In this document: positions 5,913-12,119 of the stretch, one piece after another
Numbering within the stretch: the first letter of the stretch is position 1
Layout of the letters: every line of letters starts with the position of its first letter
Assembly (NCBI GenBank): GCA_002699325.1
Contig: PABS01000057.1
Span: 5,429-17,547 of the forward strand
Source: Ponticaulis sp.
GTDB taxonomy: Bacteria; Pseudomonadota; Alphaproteobacteria; Caulobacterales; Hyphomonadaceae
DNA: 12,119 nt
Direction of reading: 5' to 3'
Position numbers and translations under genes: made by a program
Notes under the pieces: model-generated
What the model was told of the DNA's origin: nothing
Seen by the model: only the letters and a program-made list of their open reading frames with translations
The model's database searches: none

Positions 5913-7220
5913 TCAGAAGTTTTCCTTCAACCAGTCGAAAGCCCTGCCAAACAGGCCAGCTTCGCCCTCGCGCGCCGAAGAAGACGCCGCAGATTTGCGC
6001 GTTGCCTTCGGATCACCCCCACGGGCGTGATCGAATGTTAACAGACCTGCAGCCGTGGCAAAAGTCGGTCTTTCACATTCTTCCCCGAGCTGCGCTGCAC
6101 GCACAGGTCGACCCAGACGAACCGGCATGGCCAGCACTTGAGAGGCGAGCTCGCGCACGCCAGGCATTTCGCTCGCGCCGCCGGTCAACACAGCACGACG
6201 CGGGATTTTGCCACCAAGGCCGCTGGTAGACAAACTTTTGGAGACAAGCTCAAACGTCTCTTCAAGACGTGGCCCGATAAACCGTGCAAGCTCAGCGCGA
6301 GACATGCGCGCAGATTGAAGCCGCCCATCATCACCAATCTTAGGCGTCTCAACCAGTTCAGCCGAGCCGGTCTGAGAAGGCGCGACGCTCCCATGGAGCG
6401 TCTTGATACGCTCAGCGGCAGGCAAGGTCGTGCCAATACCCTGCGCAATATCTGAGGTCACATGGTTGCCACCAACTGGCAGGGTCTCATACCAGCCAAG
6501 CGTGCCGTTCATATAGACCGACACACCTGTAGACCCGCCGCCCATATCAATGCAGATTGCGCCATTGTCGCGCTCATCCTCCACAAGTACCGCATCCGCA
6601 CTCATGAAAGCGCCAGCAGACACGCTGTCGATTTTCAGGTGCGCCCGCGAGACACAAAGAACGAGGTTTTTGTAGACCGGCTTTGGCATGGTGATGAGGT
6701 TAACGGAGACGCCGAGCGTATCGGCGAACATGCCGCGTGGATCGCGCACACCGTCGCTGCCATCTACTGAATAGCTGAACGGAATAGCGTGCAGCACCTG
6801 TTGCTTGTCAGTCTCGCCAGACGCCAACGCCTTATCGAGCAGCTTCACGACATCCTTCTGGCTGATCTCCCGGCCACCCATATCCAGCGTTGCTCTGGCA
6901 ACCCTGGACTTCATGTGCGGCCCATTCACAGACAGGCGCACGGAAGAGATCTGCTGGTCTGCCATACGCTCAGCGTCTTCAACCGCCAGCCGCACAGATC
7001 TTTCCAGACCATCCATATCGATCACGATACCGCCTTTGAGGCCGCGCGATGATTGCTGGCCATAGCCAAGCAACTCAAACCCACCAGCGTGGGCCTCAGC
7101 AGTGCGCGCCACCAGGCACGCGATACGCGTCGCGCCCAGGTCCAGCGCAGCAACGATCTGGCCAGTTTTTCTCAATCGCGGCGCAGCGGCCGCCAGAAGT
7201 CTTTCATCGAGCCCGGACAT
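5913..7220 (-). CDS. ftsA: Cell division protein FtsA (actin-like FtsZ membrane tether)
   Basis: FtsA is an actin-fold ATP-binding protein that tethers FtsZ to the inner membrane and recruits later divisome proteins. The 435-aa product shows the phosphate-1 motif AALDLGATRIACLV (24-37), a central 1C (SHS2) region, the phosphate-2 motif AICIDMGGGSTGVSVY (221-236) and the adenosine motif VLTGGASEMPGV (344-355). The C-terminus ends in a short amphipathic helix, LFGRAFDWLKENF (423-435). This is the membrane-targeting sequence, reached through a Ser/Ala/Gly-rich linker (about 401-420). The start is fixed by translational coupling: its ATG shares one base with the ftsQ TGA stop (TGATG), and GGAG lies 7 nt upstream. 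ftsZ follows after a regulated 90-bp spacer. Confidence 0.97.
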   Translation of the reverse strand: MSGLDERLLAAAAPRLRKTGQIVAALDLGATRIACLVARTAEAHAGGFELLGYGQQSSRGLKGGIVIDMDGLERSVRLAVEDAERMADQQISSVRLSVNGPHMKSRVARATLDMGGREISQKDVVKLLDKALASGETDKQQVLHAIPFSYSVDGSDGVRDPRGMFADTLGVSVNLITMPKPVYKNLVLCVSRAHLKIDSVSAGAFMSADAVLVEDERDNGAICIDMGGGSTGVSVYMNGTLGWYETLPVGGNHVTSDIAQGIGTTLPAAERIKTLHGSVAPSQTGSAELVETPKIGDDGRLQSARMSRAELARFIGPRLEETFELVSKSLSTSGLGGKIPRRAVLTGGASEMPGVRELASQVLAMPVRLGRPVRAAQLGEECERPTFATAAGLLTFDHARGGDPKATRKSAASSSAREGEAGLFGRAFDWLKENF

Positions 7221-8098
7221 CAGCCAGCTCCTCCGATATCGGCGAGCGCAAATTCCGAATTGCGTCGTTTTACATAAATGCGTTCCGGATCGCGCAGATC
7301 GACCCGCTCAACGTCACGGTCGAGCACACCGGTCTGGCGCTGAAGCTCTGCAAGGACCTCAATCGCGCTGTGCCGGTCTGTACCAGACGGCAAGTTAACG
7401 CGCACACCAGTGGTCATCAGGAGATCCCAGCGGCGATCATTGATCCGCTCAGCAAAATCAAGACGGGTTTCAATCACCGGATAGGCGCGAAGCTCGCTCT
7501 GGAGAAGCGGCCATGCTGCGATTGCGCCGTCGCCCTGAACGACAGGAAAAGCGAGGCCTTCTTCCGACGTCACTGCGGCTTCACCGGTTATATGCATAGG
7601 CTGCAGCGGCTTCTGGTCGTTTTCGCGGTACATCACAGACGCCTGAAGCGGTGTGACGAATACGGCGACCTGGTTTGGCCAGAAACGGTGAACCTGAATA
7701 TCGCCAAAGCCTCTGACAGCCTCAATTCGGGCCTTCAGCGCCTGAGGATCAGCGCGAAACATGCTATCGCCTTCGGTGACACCAAGCTCGCTGCGAATGA
7801 CCCGCTTCTGATCGTCGGAGGCTTCGATGATCTGAATGGAGCGGATCGACAGGCCCACAGCTTTCGCCGCGCCGTCGGCGAGCTGATTGGCTTTGTCCTC
7901 AACGACAGAAATGGATTGTCCCATCCAGGCTGCAGCCCCGACGAGTATGGCCCCTAGAAAGAACACACCTGTAATGATGGAAGACGCATCCGAAGCCTGT
8001 TTTTGCGTGCTTTTCGGCGCAGGCCCCGGCTTACCCCTGCCTTTGCTGGTCTGTCGTCCGCCGGATTTATTTTTCTGACCACCCTTCACCTGGGGCAT
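7220..8098 (-). CDS. ftsQ: Cell division protein FtsQ
   Basis: FtsQ is a bitopic inner-membrane divisome protein that bridges early and late division proteins through FtsB and FtsL. The 292-aa product has a very basic, Gly/Lys/Gln-rich cytoplasmic tail (1-38) and one membrane segment at about 40-60. A periplasmic POTRA domain follows at about 83-152, starting around [11 protein letters not shown] and ending near [10 protein letters not shown]. The beta domain contains FPVVQGDGA, resembling the family's VVGxGA motif, and [14 protein letters not shown]. Its ATG lies inside the 3' end of ddl (13-nt overlap), with GAGGA about 6 nt upstream. It ends in a one-base overlap with ftsA. This arrangement implies one ddl-ftsQ-ftsA message with translational coupling. 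Sequence similarity in this family is weak, but order and topology make the call firm. Confidence 0.93.
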   Translation of the reverse strand: MPQVKGGQKNKSGGRQTSKGRGKPGPAPKSTQKQASDASSIITGVFFLGAILVGAAAWMGQSISVVEDKANQLADGAAKAVGLSIRSIQIIEASDDQKRVIRSELGVTEGDSMFRADPQALKARIEAVRGFGDIQVHRFWPNQVAVFVTPLQASVMYRENDQKPLQPMHITGEAAVTSEEGLAFPVVQGDGAIAAWPLLQSELRAYPVIETRLDFAERINDRRWDLLMTTGVRVNLPSGTDRHSAIEVLAELQRQTGVLDRDVERVDLRDPERIYVKRRNSEFALADIGGAG

Positions 8099-8997
8099 GA
8101 CGCATCCTCAATCATCCATTCGACCAGATCAGCAAATGAGATGCCGAGGCTGGCCGCTTGTTCCGGGACGAGAGAGGTCGGCGTCATGCCGGGCTGTGTG
8201 TTGGTTTCCAATATCACGAGCCTGTCCCTCTCGTCGTCGTAACGAAAGTCGGATCGCGTCACTCCACGACACCCCAGCGCCTGATGAGCCTTGATTGCGG
8301 CTTCCATGGCAGCTTGTGTCACACGTCCCGGCAAGTCAGCCGGCACAACATGGCGCGATCCACCACTCGCATACTTTGCGTCAAAATCGTAAAACTCTCT
8401 TAACGGTATGATCTCTGTGACGCATAAAGCGCGATCTCCCATCACACCAACTGATAATTCCCGGCCTGGGATGTATTCTTCGGCCATCAGATTGTCGCCA
8501 TAGACCCAGCTGTCAGCCATCAGCTTGTCTGCAGGCGCATTGGCGCCCTCGCGGACAATCACGACACCAAAACTGGAGCCCTCAGCGATCGGTTTGATGA
8601 CATATGGCGGCGGCAGAGGATGCTCGGCAGAGGCTTCTTCCCGCGTCACTTTGACATCTGCGGCAATCTCGATCTGATTTTGGGCATAAACGGCCTTGGA
8701 CTTTCGCTTGTCCATGGCAACCGCTGACGCAGCCACGCCCGAATGCGAGTAGGGTATCTGAAGAATTTCCAGCAAACCCTGCACGCAGCCATCTTCGCCC
8801 CATGGCCCATGCAGGCCATTGAGGATCACGTCTGGCTTTGCTTCTTTGAGTTGTTCAGACAGGTTTCGCGTCGCATCGATCTCGAGCACCTCATATTTGC
8901 CGGTCTCACGCGCTGCCCTGGCCATAGCCTTTCCTGACGAAAGCGAAACCTCTCGCTCTGAAGACCATCCACCAAAAATGACTGCAACGCGCTTCAT
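8086..8997 (-). CDS. ddl: D-alanine--D-alanine ligase Ddl
   Basis: Ddl joins two D-alanines using ATP to give the terminal dipeptide of the peptidoglycan precursor, in the cytoplasm. I start it at ATG 8995-8997 (303 aa) because AGGGAG lies 7 nt upstream and the protein then begins [10 protein letters not shown], as in the family. An in-frame ATG at 9046-9048 adds 17 unconserved residues. Visible ATP-grasp features are [11 protein letters not shown] (12-22, E14 substrate contact), [11 protein letters not shown] (60-70), [14 protein letters not shown] (132-145), [11 protein letters not shown] (203-213, with the lid tyrosine), RSDFRYDD (248-255), and the metal and C-terminal block [19 protein letters not shown] (264-282). 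The gene heads the ddl-ftsQ-ftsA unit and overlaps ftsQ by 13 nt. murB, often found just upstream of ddl in this phylum, is not present. Confidence 0.96.
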   Translation of the reverse strand: MKRVAVIFGGWSSEREVSLSSGKAMARAARETGKYEVLEIDATRNLSEQLKEAKPDVILNGLHGPWGEDGCVQGLLEILQIPYSHSGVAASAVAMDKRKSKAVYAQNQIEIAADVKVTREEASAEHPLPPPYVIKPIAEGSSFGVVIVREGANAPADKLMADSWVYGDNLMAEEYIPGRELSVGVMGDRALCVTEIIPLREFYDFDAKYASGGSRHVVPADLPGRVTQAAMEAAIKAHQALGCRGVTRSDFRYDDERDRLVILETNTQPGMTPTSLVPEQAASLGISFADLVEWMIEDASCPR

Positions 8998-9082
8998 CTG
9001 CGTACTCCCTGAACACCGCTGGTCGAGACTGACGGCAAAAGAAGGCAAGGCTGAGACGAATTCGCGATTTTTGGAAAGAGGG

Positions 9083-9667
9083 TCAGATTGCGCGTTCGCC
9101 GAGTTTGCGGACTGAATTCAGCCATCTTACATGGCGCGCCTCATCATCGGTCTCTACCATGCCAATCAGCTTGTGCCGTATTGGCTTGAAGCCTGACAGG
9201 CCAAACATGCCTTTTTCCAGACCCTTCAGACTGTTAGCGCCAAACCAGGTGTTATAGATCAGGCTCGGCATGCCCATGGTCACGATGATCCGCAGCGATT
9301 TGCCTTTCATCTTCGCTTTCGGAAACTCTTTTTCAGACTCAGCGGTTTCCAGGAAGAAACCCCCACACGCTATCTGTTCCAGAAAGCCTTTCAGAAGGGC
9401 TGGCGCGCCGCCAAGCCAAAGCGGGAAGATGATAACGACATGATCTGCTGCGCTTATTTTTTCCCGCTCTGCCATGAGTGGTTCAGCCGGGTCATTCGCA
9501 AAAGCCGTCGCTGACCGCAGAAAATCAAACTCGAGATCACCTACTACGATTTCGCTCACCTGATGGCCCGCTTCTCGCGCACCTTCGAGATAGGCTTTGC
9601 CCAGCGCCCGGCAGAAATGCGGTTGTCGACTGTCGGGGTGGCCATGAATGACGCAGATATTCGGCAT
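9083..9667 (-). CDS. Flavodoxin-fold NAD(P)H dehydrogenase (quinone)-like oxidoreductase
   Basis: This 194-aa protein belongs to the flavodoxin-like NAD(P)H quinone oxidoreductase family (MdaB/KefF/NQO type), which binds FMN or FAD and reduces quinones or other electrophiles by two electrons. Evidence is the N-terminal [10 protein letters not shown] strand and phosphate-binding region, and the central [26 protein letters not shown] segment, which resembles the family motif FPLWW...P..LKG..D. After it come GGFF and [12 protein letters not shown]. The physiological substrate cannot be read from sequence. I start at ATG 9665-9667 because GGAG lies 6 nt upstream. The in-frame ATG at 9677-9679 has no SD sequence and adds only four residues. 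The gene points toward ddl (85-bp gap) and is divergent from the thioesterase gene, with which it shares a 150-bp upstream region. It sits where a murein gene would be expected. Confidence 0.85.
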   Translation of the reverse strand: MPNICVIHGHPDSRQPHFCRALGKAYLEGAREAGHQVSEIVVGDLEFDFLRSATAFANDPAEPLMAEREKISAADHVVIIFPLWLGGAPALLKGFLEQIACGGFFLETAESEKEFPKAKMKGKSLRIIVTMGMPSLIYNTWFGANSLKGLEKGMFGLSGFKPIRHKLIGMVETDDEARHVRWLNSVRKLGERAI

Positions 9668-9692
9668 CCATTTCTCCATAGTTTTGTTATGG

Positions 9693-9721
9693 ATATTACG
9701 CCGTTTCTGGTTGTCTGGAAA
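9693..9721 (-). promoter_or_regulatory. Weak candidate promoter for the quinone oxidoreductase gene
   Basis: On the minus strand TTTCCA (9716-9721) and TAATAT (9693-9698) are 17 bp apart, each matching 4 of 6 consensus bases. The predicted leader is only about 20 nt. This lies in the divergent spacer 9668-9817, which holds no gene. Confidence 0.28.
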
Positions 9722-9760
9722 CTCTCAATCCGGGTCAGGCAAAAAAAACTGAAAACCCGT

Positions 9761-9791
9761 TTGACTTACCCATCGGCAGGATACCTATCAA
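9761..9791 (+). promoter_or_regulatory. Weak candidate promoter for the thioesterase gene
   Basis: On the plus strand TTGACT (9761-9766) is a good -35. CTATCA or TATCAA 18 or 19 bp downstream (ending 9791) could serve as the -10. Spacing is slightly long. It sits 27 nt upstream of the thioesterase ATG. Confidence 0.33.
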
Positions 9792-9817
9792 TCTACTCCT
9801 CCCAGAAAAGGTTTCAA

Positions 9818-10255
9818 ATGTCCTATCTTATTCCCGATGACGCACTCACGCCGGACACTTTTCTGTCCCGCGCAGCCGATACCCTCCCCGCACATCTTGC
9901 GATCAGGCTGACCAAAACAGAGCGGAGCCAGTTCGAAGGCGAGTTTGAGGTCGAGCGCTTTCATATGGCACCTAACGGGTTTCTGCACGCTGGCAGCGTT
10001 GTGAGCCTGGCTGACTCGCTCTGCGGATTTGCCTGCATGGCGAACCTTCCTGCGGCAGCTTCGGGTTTCACAACCGTCGAGCTGAAGAGCAACTTCTTCG
10101 GAACGGCGCGCGACGGGCGCGTGATCGGCAAATCCGTTCCAGTGCACCTGGGCCGTACAACCCAGGTCTGGGATTGTGAAGTCACCCATAAAGATACTGG
10201 AAAGCGGATGGCACTTTTCCGCTGCACTCAGATGGTGCTCTACCCCAAGGCATAA
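9818..10255 (+). CDS. PaaI-type hotdog-fold thioesterase
   Basis: This 145-aa protein has the size and pattern of the PaaI/YdiI-like single hotdog acyl-CoA thioesterases, which hydrolyse aromatic or other acyl-CoA in the cytoplasm as tetramers. Key signs are GFLHAGSVVSLADSLCGFACM (residues 48-68), where the family has a hGG...LaD motif on the central hotdog helix, and FTTVELKSNFFGTARDG (about 85-101). A closing strand VWDCEVTHKDTGKRMALFRCTQMVL follows. The acyl substrate cannot be assigned. The start ATG has AAGG 6 nt upstream, and longer in-frame starts to the left have no such site. It is divergent from the quinone oxidoreductase gene and is followed after 49 nt by a small membrane protein, probably on the same transcript. 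Confidence 0.87.
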   Translation: MSYLIPDDALTPDTFLSRAADTLPAHLAIRLTKTERSQFEGEFEVERFHMAPNGFLHAGSVVSLADSLCGFACMANLPAAASGFTTVELKSNFFGTARDGRVIGKSVPVHLGRTTQVWDCEVTHKDTGKRMALFRCTQMVLYPKA

Positions 10256-10304
10256 TTATCAAAAAGCGATGAGTTCTGATAAGGTCATGATAGCTGGAGG
10301 CAAC

Positions 10305-10511
10305 ATGACCTTACTCAATCGCACGATCGGTCTGATACTTTTGGGCCTCGCATCGCTTATCTGGTTCACTGACCAGACCAATCTGCTTGCCTCCGACCGC
10401 ATGCGCGTTTTCAGCCTTCTACCGGGCCTCGTCGGTCTGGCAATGGTGTTCGGGGCCGTAAAAGTTCAAGACCTTGCGCAAATCTTCACCCGGTCCACAT
10501 CAGCCAAATAG
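10305..10511 (+). CDS. Small membrane protein of unknown function (68 aa)
   Basis: I do not recognise a family. The 68-aa product has two hydrophobic stretches, residues about 7-25 (IGLILLGLASLIWF) and about 36-54 (FSLLPGLVGLAMVFGAV). They are separated by a short polar loop (TDQTNLLASDRMR), so a two-helix inner-membrane hairpin with a polar tail is likely. The start at ATG 10305 is chosen because GGAGG (10296-10300) lies 4 nt upstream. In-frame ATGs further left (10176, 10269) have no convincing site and would read into the thioesterase gene or its spacer. It lies 49 nt after the thioesterase gene. Its stop codon overlaps the 3' end of the convergent GIY-YIG-like gene by 12 nt. Confidence 0.7.
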   Translation: MTLLNRTIGLILLGLASLIWFTDQTNLLASDRMRVFSLLPGLVGLAMVFGAVKVQDLAQIFTRSTSAK

Positions 10512-11399
10512 CGACCGACGCGATGGCACCTCAAACGGCCGCGTCGTTCGGGTATAGGGCCCTTTGTCGCTCTGGATATTCAACATCGGCTGAAGACGCT
10601 GAATGAGATCAGCGCGAACCTCATACCGGCCAACTGACGCTGTGCAGAAACTCACCGAGCAGGATCTGACAAATTCAGAAATCATCCGCTCTTCATCTGC
10701 GCTGAATGCGGGGCCTTTGCCCTTTTTCGTTCTCGGCTTCAGTCCCAAAATATGTTCGGCGATATGCCTGCGAAACTCTGATGCGGTCGTATTCCGCATA
10801 TGATCTCGATAACTTTGGCCGATATCGACTGACTCCCCGATATAGATCACCTCGCCATCCGGCGCGCTGATCAGGAGGAGACCCGGACCGCTTGCAGCAG
10901 CCGGGCCGCCCCAGCGATGTTTCCTGGCAGACAATGTATCACGACCACCTTCAGCGACGAGTTCTGAAGCAACATGTTGGAGTTGCTTCCAGGTTGCGCA
11001 GCTTCCGGGAAGCCTGTAGCGCCCGTCCGGGGTCTGATCTGCCGTGCGAATGATCTTGGGAACGCAGCTTTCGGCATACTCCAGAAGTTCGCGCCGCCCG
11101 AAGGAGGTGGGTTGAGCGTAAAGCCGGAAACGGCTTAACACATCACCATCGTCGAGAACTTCATCCGGAAAGCTCAGCCGGAGTTTCGATGTGTCAGAAT
11201 CCAGGAAGGGCCGGATCGATTTTTTCAGGTCATCAGTCTCGCCGAGAAGCACGGTGCCAGCCTGACCGACAAAAGCGTAAACACCTGCCTTTTCTGGCAC
11301 GGAGTCTGGCTCCGTAATCGCTTCACTTGAGAGTAAAGCGCGCAGCCCCTCTGATAACAGCAGCTCTGAATTCTGCTGAACAAGCTTCCAGAATGACAT
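10500..11399 (-). CDS. Protein with two GIY-YIG-like modules, probably catalytically degenerate
   Basis: This is a 299-aa cytoplasmic protein without a signal peptide. The second module (about 171-275) resembles a GIY-YIG nuclease core: LLLIS at 174-178, then VIYIGESVDI at 184-193, a RDH helix, and a C-terminal helix ADLIQRLQPMLN (263-274) like the UvrC pattern E..LI....P..N. The first module (about 34-118) shows the same order in weaker form: AGVYAFVG, LLGETDDLKKSI, and RRELLEYAESCVP. By eye, the conserved catalytic Arg of the family is Ser in both (S61, S196), and the metal-binding Glu is Arg (R262) in the second. A nuclease role is therefore doubtful; DNA binding or a structural role is possible. 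GGGAG lies 5 nt before the ATG. The 3' end overlaps the convergent small membrane gene. Confidence 0.6.
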   Translation of the reverse strand: MSFWKLVQQNSELLLSEGLRALLSSEAITEPDSVPEKAGVYAFVGQAGTVLLGETDDLKKSIRPFLDSDTSKLRLSFPDEVLDDGDVLSRFRLYAQPTSFGRRELLEYAESCVPKIIRTADQTPDGRYRLPGSCATWKQLQHVASELVAEGGRDTLSARKHRWGGPAAASGPGLLLISAPDGEVIYIGESVDIGQSYRDHMRNTTASEFRRHIAEHILGLKPRTKKGKGPAFSADEERMISEFVRSCSVSFCTASVGRYEVRADLIQRLQPMLNIQSDKGPYTRTTRPFEVPSRRSLFG

Positions 11400-11482
11400 G
11401 AATTCTCCCTCGCTCAGGAGAGAAAATAAGTCGCTTCAGGCAAACGGGGTGTCTACAAAATCGTACTAATTTCTTCGAAGTA

Positions 11483-11496
11483 GTCGATTAATCGAC
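11483..11496. repeat. 14-bp perfect palindrome at the carbonic anhydrase stop codon
   Basis: GTCGATTAATCGAC reads identically on both strands and spans the stop codon of the gamma-carbonic-anhydrase-like gene. It has no loop and no T-run, so it is not an intrinsic terminator. A second short palindrome, CTTCGAAG, lies at 11473-11480. Either could be an operator for the downstream minus-strand gene, or chance. Confidence 0.5.
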
Positions 11497-12018
11497 ACGC
11501 TTCAAACCAGTGACATAGCGTTGCCAGTTTTCAACATAATGGAGGGCCGAAGCGAGCAACATTTGTTCACCGGCCTCATCGATTTGGCGGATCACCTTGC
11601 CTGGAGCGCCCATGACCAGAGAATTGTCCGGAATCTCCTTGCCTTCGGGAATCAGGGCATGCGCCCCAATCAAGCAATTCTTCCCGATTTTGGCGCGATT
11701 AAGCACGGTTGCGCCGATTCCGATCAGCGAATTGTCACCAATGGTACAGCCATGGAGCATGGCCATGTGGCCGACAGTCACGTTCTTTCCAATCGTCAGT
11801 GGCACACCCTCATCGGTGTGAAGAACGCTGCCATCCTGGACGTTTGAGTTCTCTCCAATATTGATTGGATCGTTGTCTCCGCGCGCCACAACGTTGAACC
11901 AGATGCTGGCATTTTCTTTCAGGATCACACTGCCCAAAACAGTGGCATTGTCGGCGATCCAGTATTTTCCAGCGTCCGGAAGAGAAACTCTTTTATCGCC
12001 AAGATCATAGACCGCCAT
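11488..12018 (-). CDS. Gamma-class carbonic anhydrase-like hexapeptide-repeat protein
   Basis: This is a left-handed beta-helix protein of the gamma carbonic anhydrase/PaaY/YrdA family, which forms trimers with zinc at subunit interfaces. Hexapeptide repeats run through most of residues 25-135 (176-aa numbering). The metal-site pattern is intact: R46 and D48 in [13 protein letters not shown]61 and D62 in [10 protein letters not shown], and histidines H67, H84 and H89 in VLHTDEG and [11 protein letters not shown]-terminal helix (about 146-172) follows, as in the family. Many members show little anhydrase activity, so the reaction is not certain. I choose ATG 12016-12018 because GGAG lies 7 nt upstream; the ATG at 12022-12024 has the same GGAG only 1 nt away. 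The next gene on the same strand is the GIY-YIG-like gene after 88 bp, possibly cotranscribed. Confidence 0.92.
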   Translation of the reverse strand: MAVYDLGDKRVSLPDAGKYWIADNATVLGSVILKENASIWFNVVARGDNDPINIGENSNVQDGSVLHTDEGVPLTIGKNVTVGHMAMLHGCTIGDNSLIGIGATVLNRAKIGKNCLIGAHALIPEGKEIPDNSLVMGAPGKVIRQIDEAGEQMLLASALHYVENWQRYVTGLKRVD

Positions 12019-12119
12019 ACTCATGCTCCACTTGTGTTTGACACGAAACTTTCGCGCAATTTCCGTCTTGTCTCTCTCTTAACTGTTGTATGGTGGACTT
12101 GTCTAAAGATTCGCAGGCA

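Noticed and set aside
7049..7957. Long open frame on the plus strand opposite ftsQ and the ftsA start (302 codons).
   Set aside because: Low-complexity composition, no recognisable fold, and complete overlap with two firmly identified division genes make a real protein unlikely.
9046..9048. ATG as the start of ddl, 17 codons upstream of the chosen start.
   Set aside because: The added residues do not fit the Ddl N-terminus, and AGGGAG is positioned for ATG 8997.
9731..9758. CGGGT...ACCCG inverted repeat in the divergent spacer around 9731-9758.
   Set aside because: Five-bp arms with a loop of about 19 nt containing an A-run are too weak to call a terminator or an operator.
12044..12054. CGAAA-C-TTTCG palindrome upstream of the carbonic anhydrase-like gene.
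   Set aside because: Short, and single-copy as far as I can see; not enough to name an operator.

Overview
The window is a contiguous stretch of alphaproteobacterial chromosome. It covers the distal end of the division and cell-wall (dcw) cluster, plus a small flanking block of accessory genes. On the minus strand, transcribed right to left, the order is ddl, ftsQ, ftsA, ftsZ, lpxC, bamD, recN and ligA (ligA runs off the left edge). This order, the long FtsZ linker and the types of regulatory sites all point to Alphaproteobacteria. A CtrA box, GANTC sites and a GTTC-N7-GTTC LexA box are all visible. A Caulobacterales or Hyphomonadaceae-like marine bacterium is my best guess, but this cannot be proved from the window. 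There are no RNA genes, insertion sequences or CRISPR arrays.

Layout, left to right. Positions 1-380 hold the LigA N-terminus. Positions 395-2101 hold recN, with a perfect alphaproteobacterial LexA box at 2120-2134. Positions 2155-2976 hold bamD, with a candidate sigma70 promoter at 3011-3039. Positions 3115-4038 hold lpxC, which starts at GTG behind a strong Shine-Dalgarno (SD) sequence. It has a candidate promoter at 4176-4204 and a roughly 130-nt leader. A strong intrinsic terminator at 4293-4321 closes the ftsZ transcript. Positions 4347-5822 hold ftsZ. The 90-bp ftsA-ftsZ spacer carries a perfect TTAA-N7-TTAA CtrA box and a GANTC site. ftsA, ftsQ and ddl (5913-8997) overlap or abut and look translationally coupled.

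Right of ddl the usual neighbour murB is absent. Instead there is a flavodoxin-fold NAD(P)H quinone oxidoreductase-like gene (9083-9667, minus). Divergent from it is a hotdog thioesterase (9818-10255, plus), followed by a 68-aa membrane protein (10305-10511, plus). Converging on these is an unusual 299-aa protein with two GIY-YIG-like modules whose catalytic residues appear to be lost (10500-11399, minus). A gamma-carbonic-anhydrase-like hexapeptide protein follows (11488-12018, minus).

How the genes work together. Ddl makes D-Ala-D-Ala for peptidoglycan. FtsQ, FtsA and FtsZ build and anchor the divisome. LpxC commits to lipid A synthesis, and BamD inserts outer-membrane proteins, so septation and envelope growth are encoded side by side. 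RecN and LigA serve DNA repair and replication. The regulatory sites suggest the block is not one simple operon: ftsZ looks controlled by the cell cycle, lpxC and bamD look separately promoted, and recN-ligA looks inducible by DNA damage. The right-hand block is accessory metabolism plus one possibly undescribed protein architecture.
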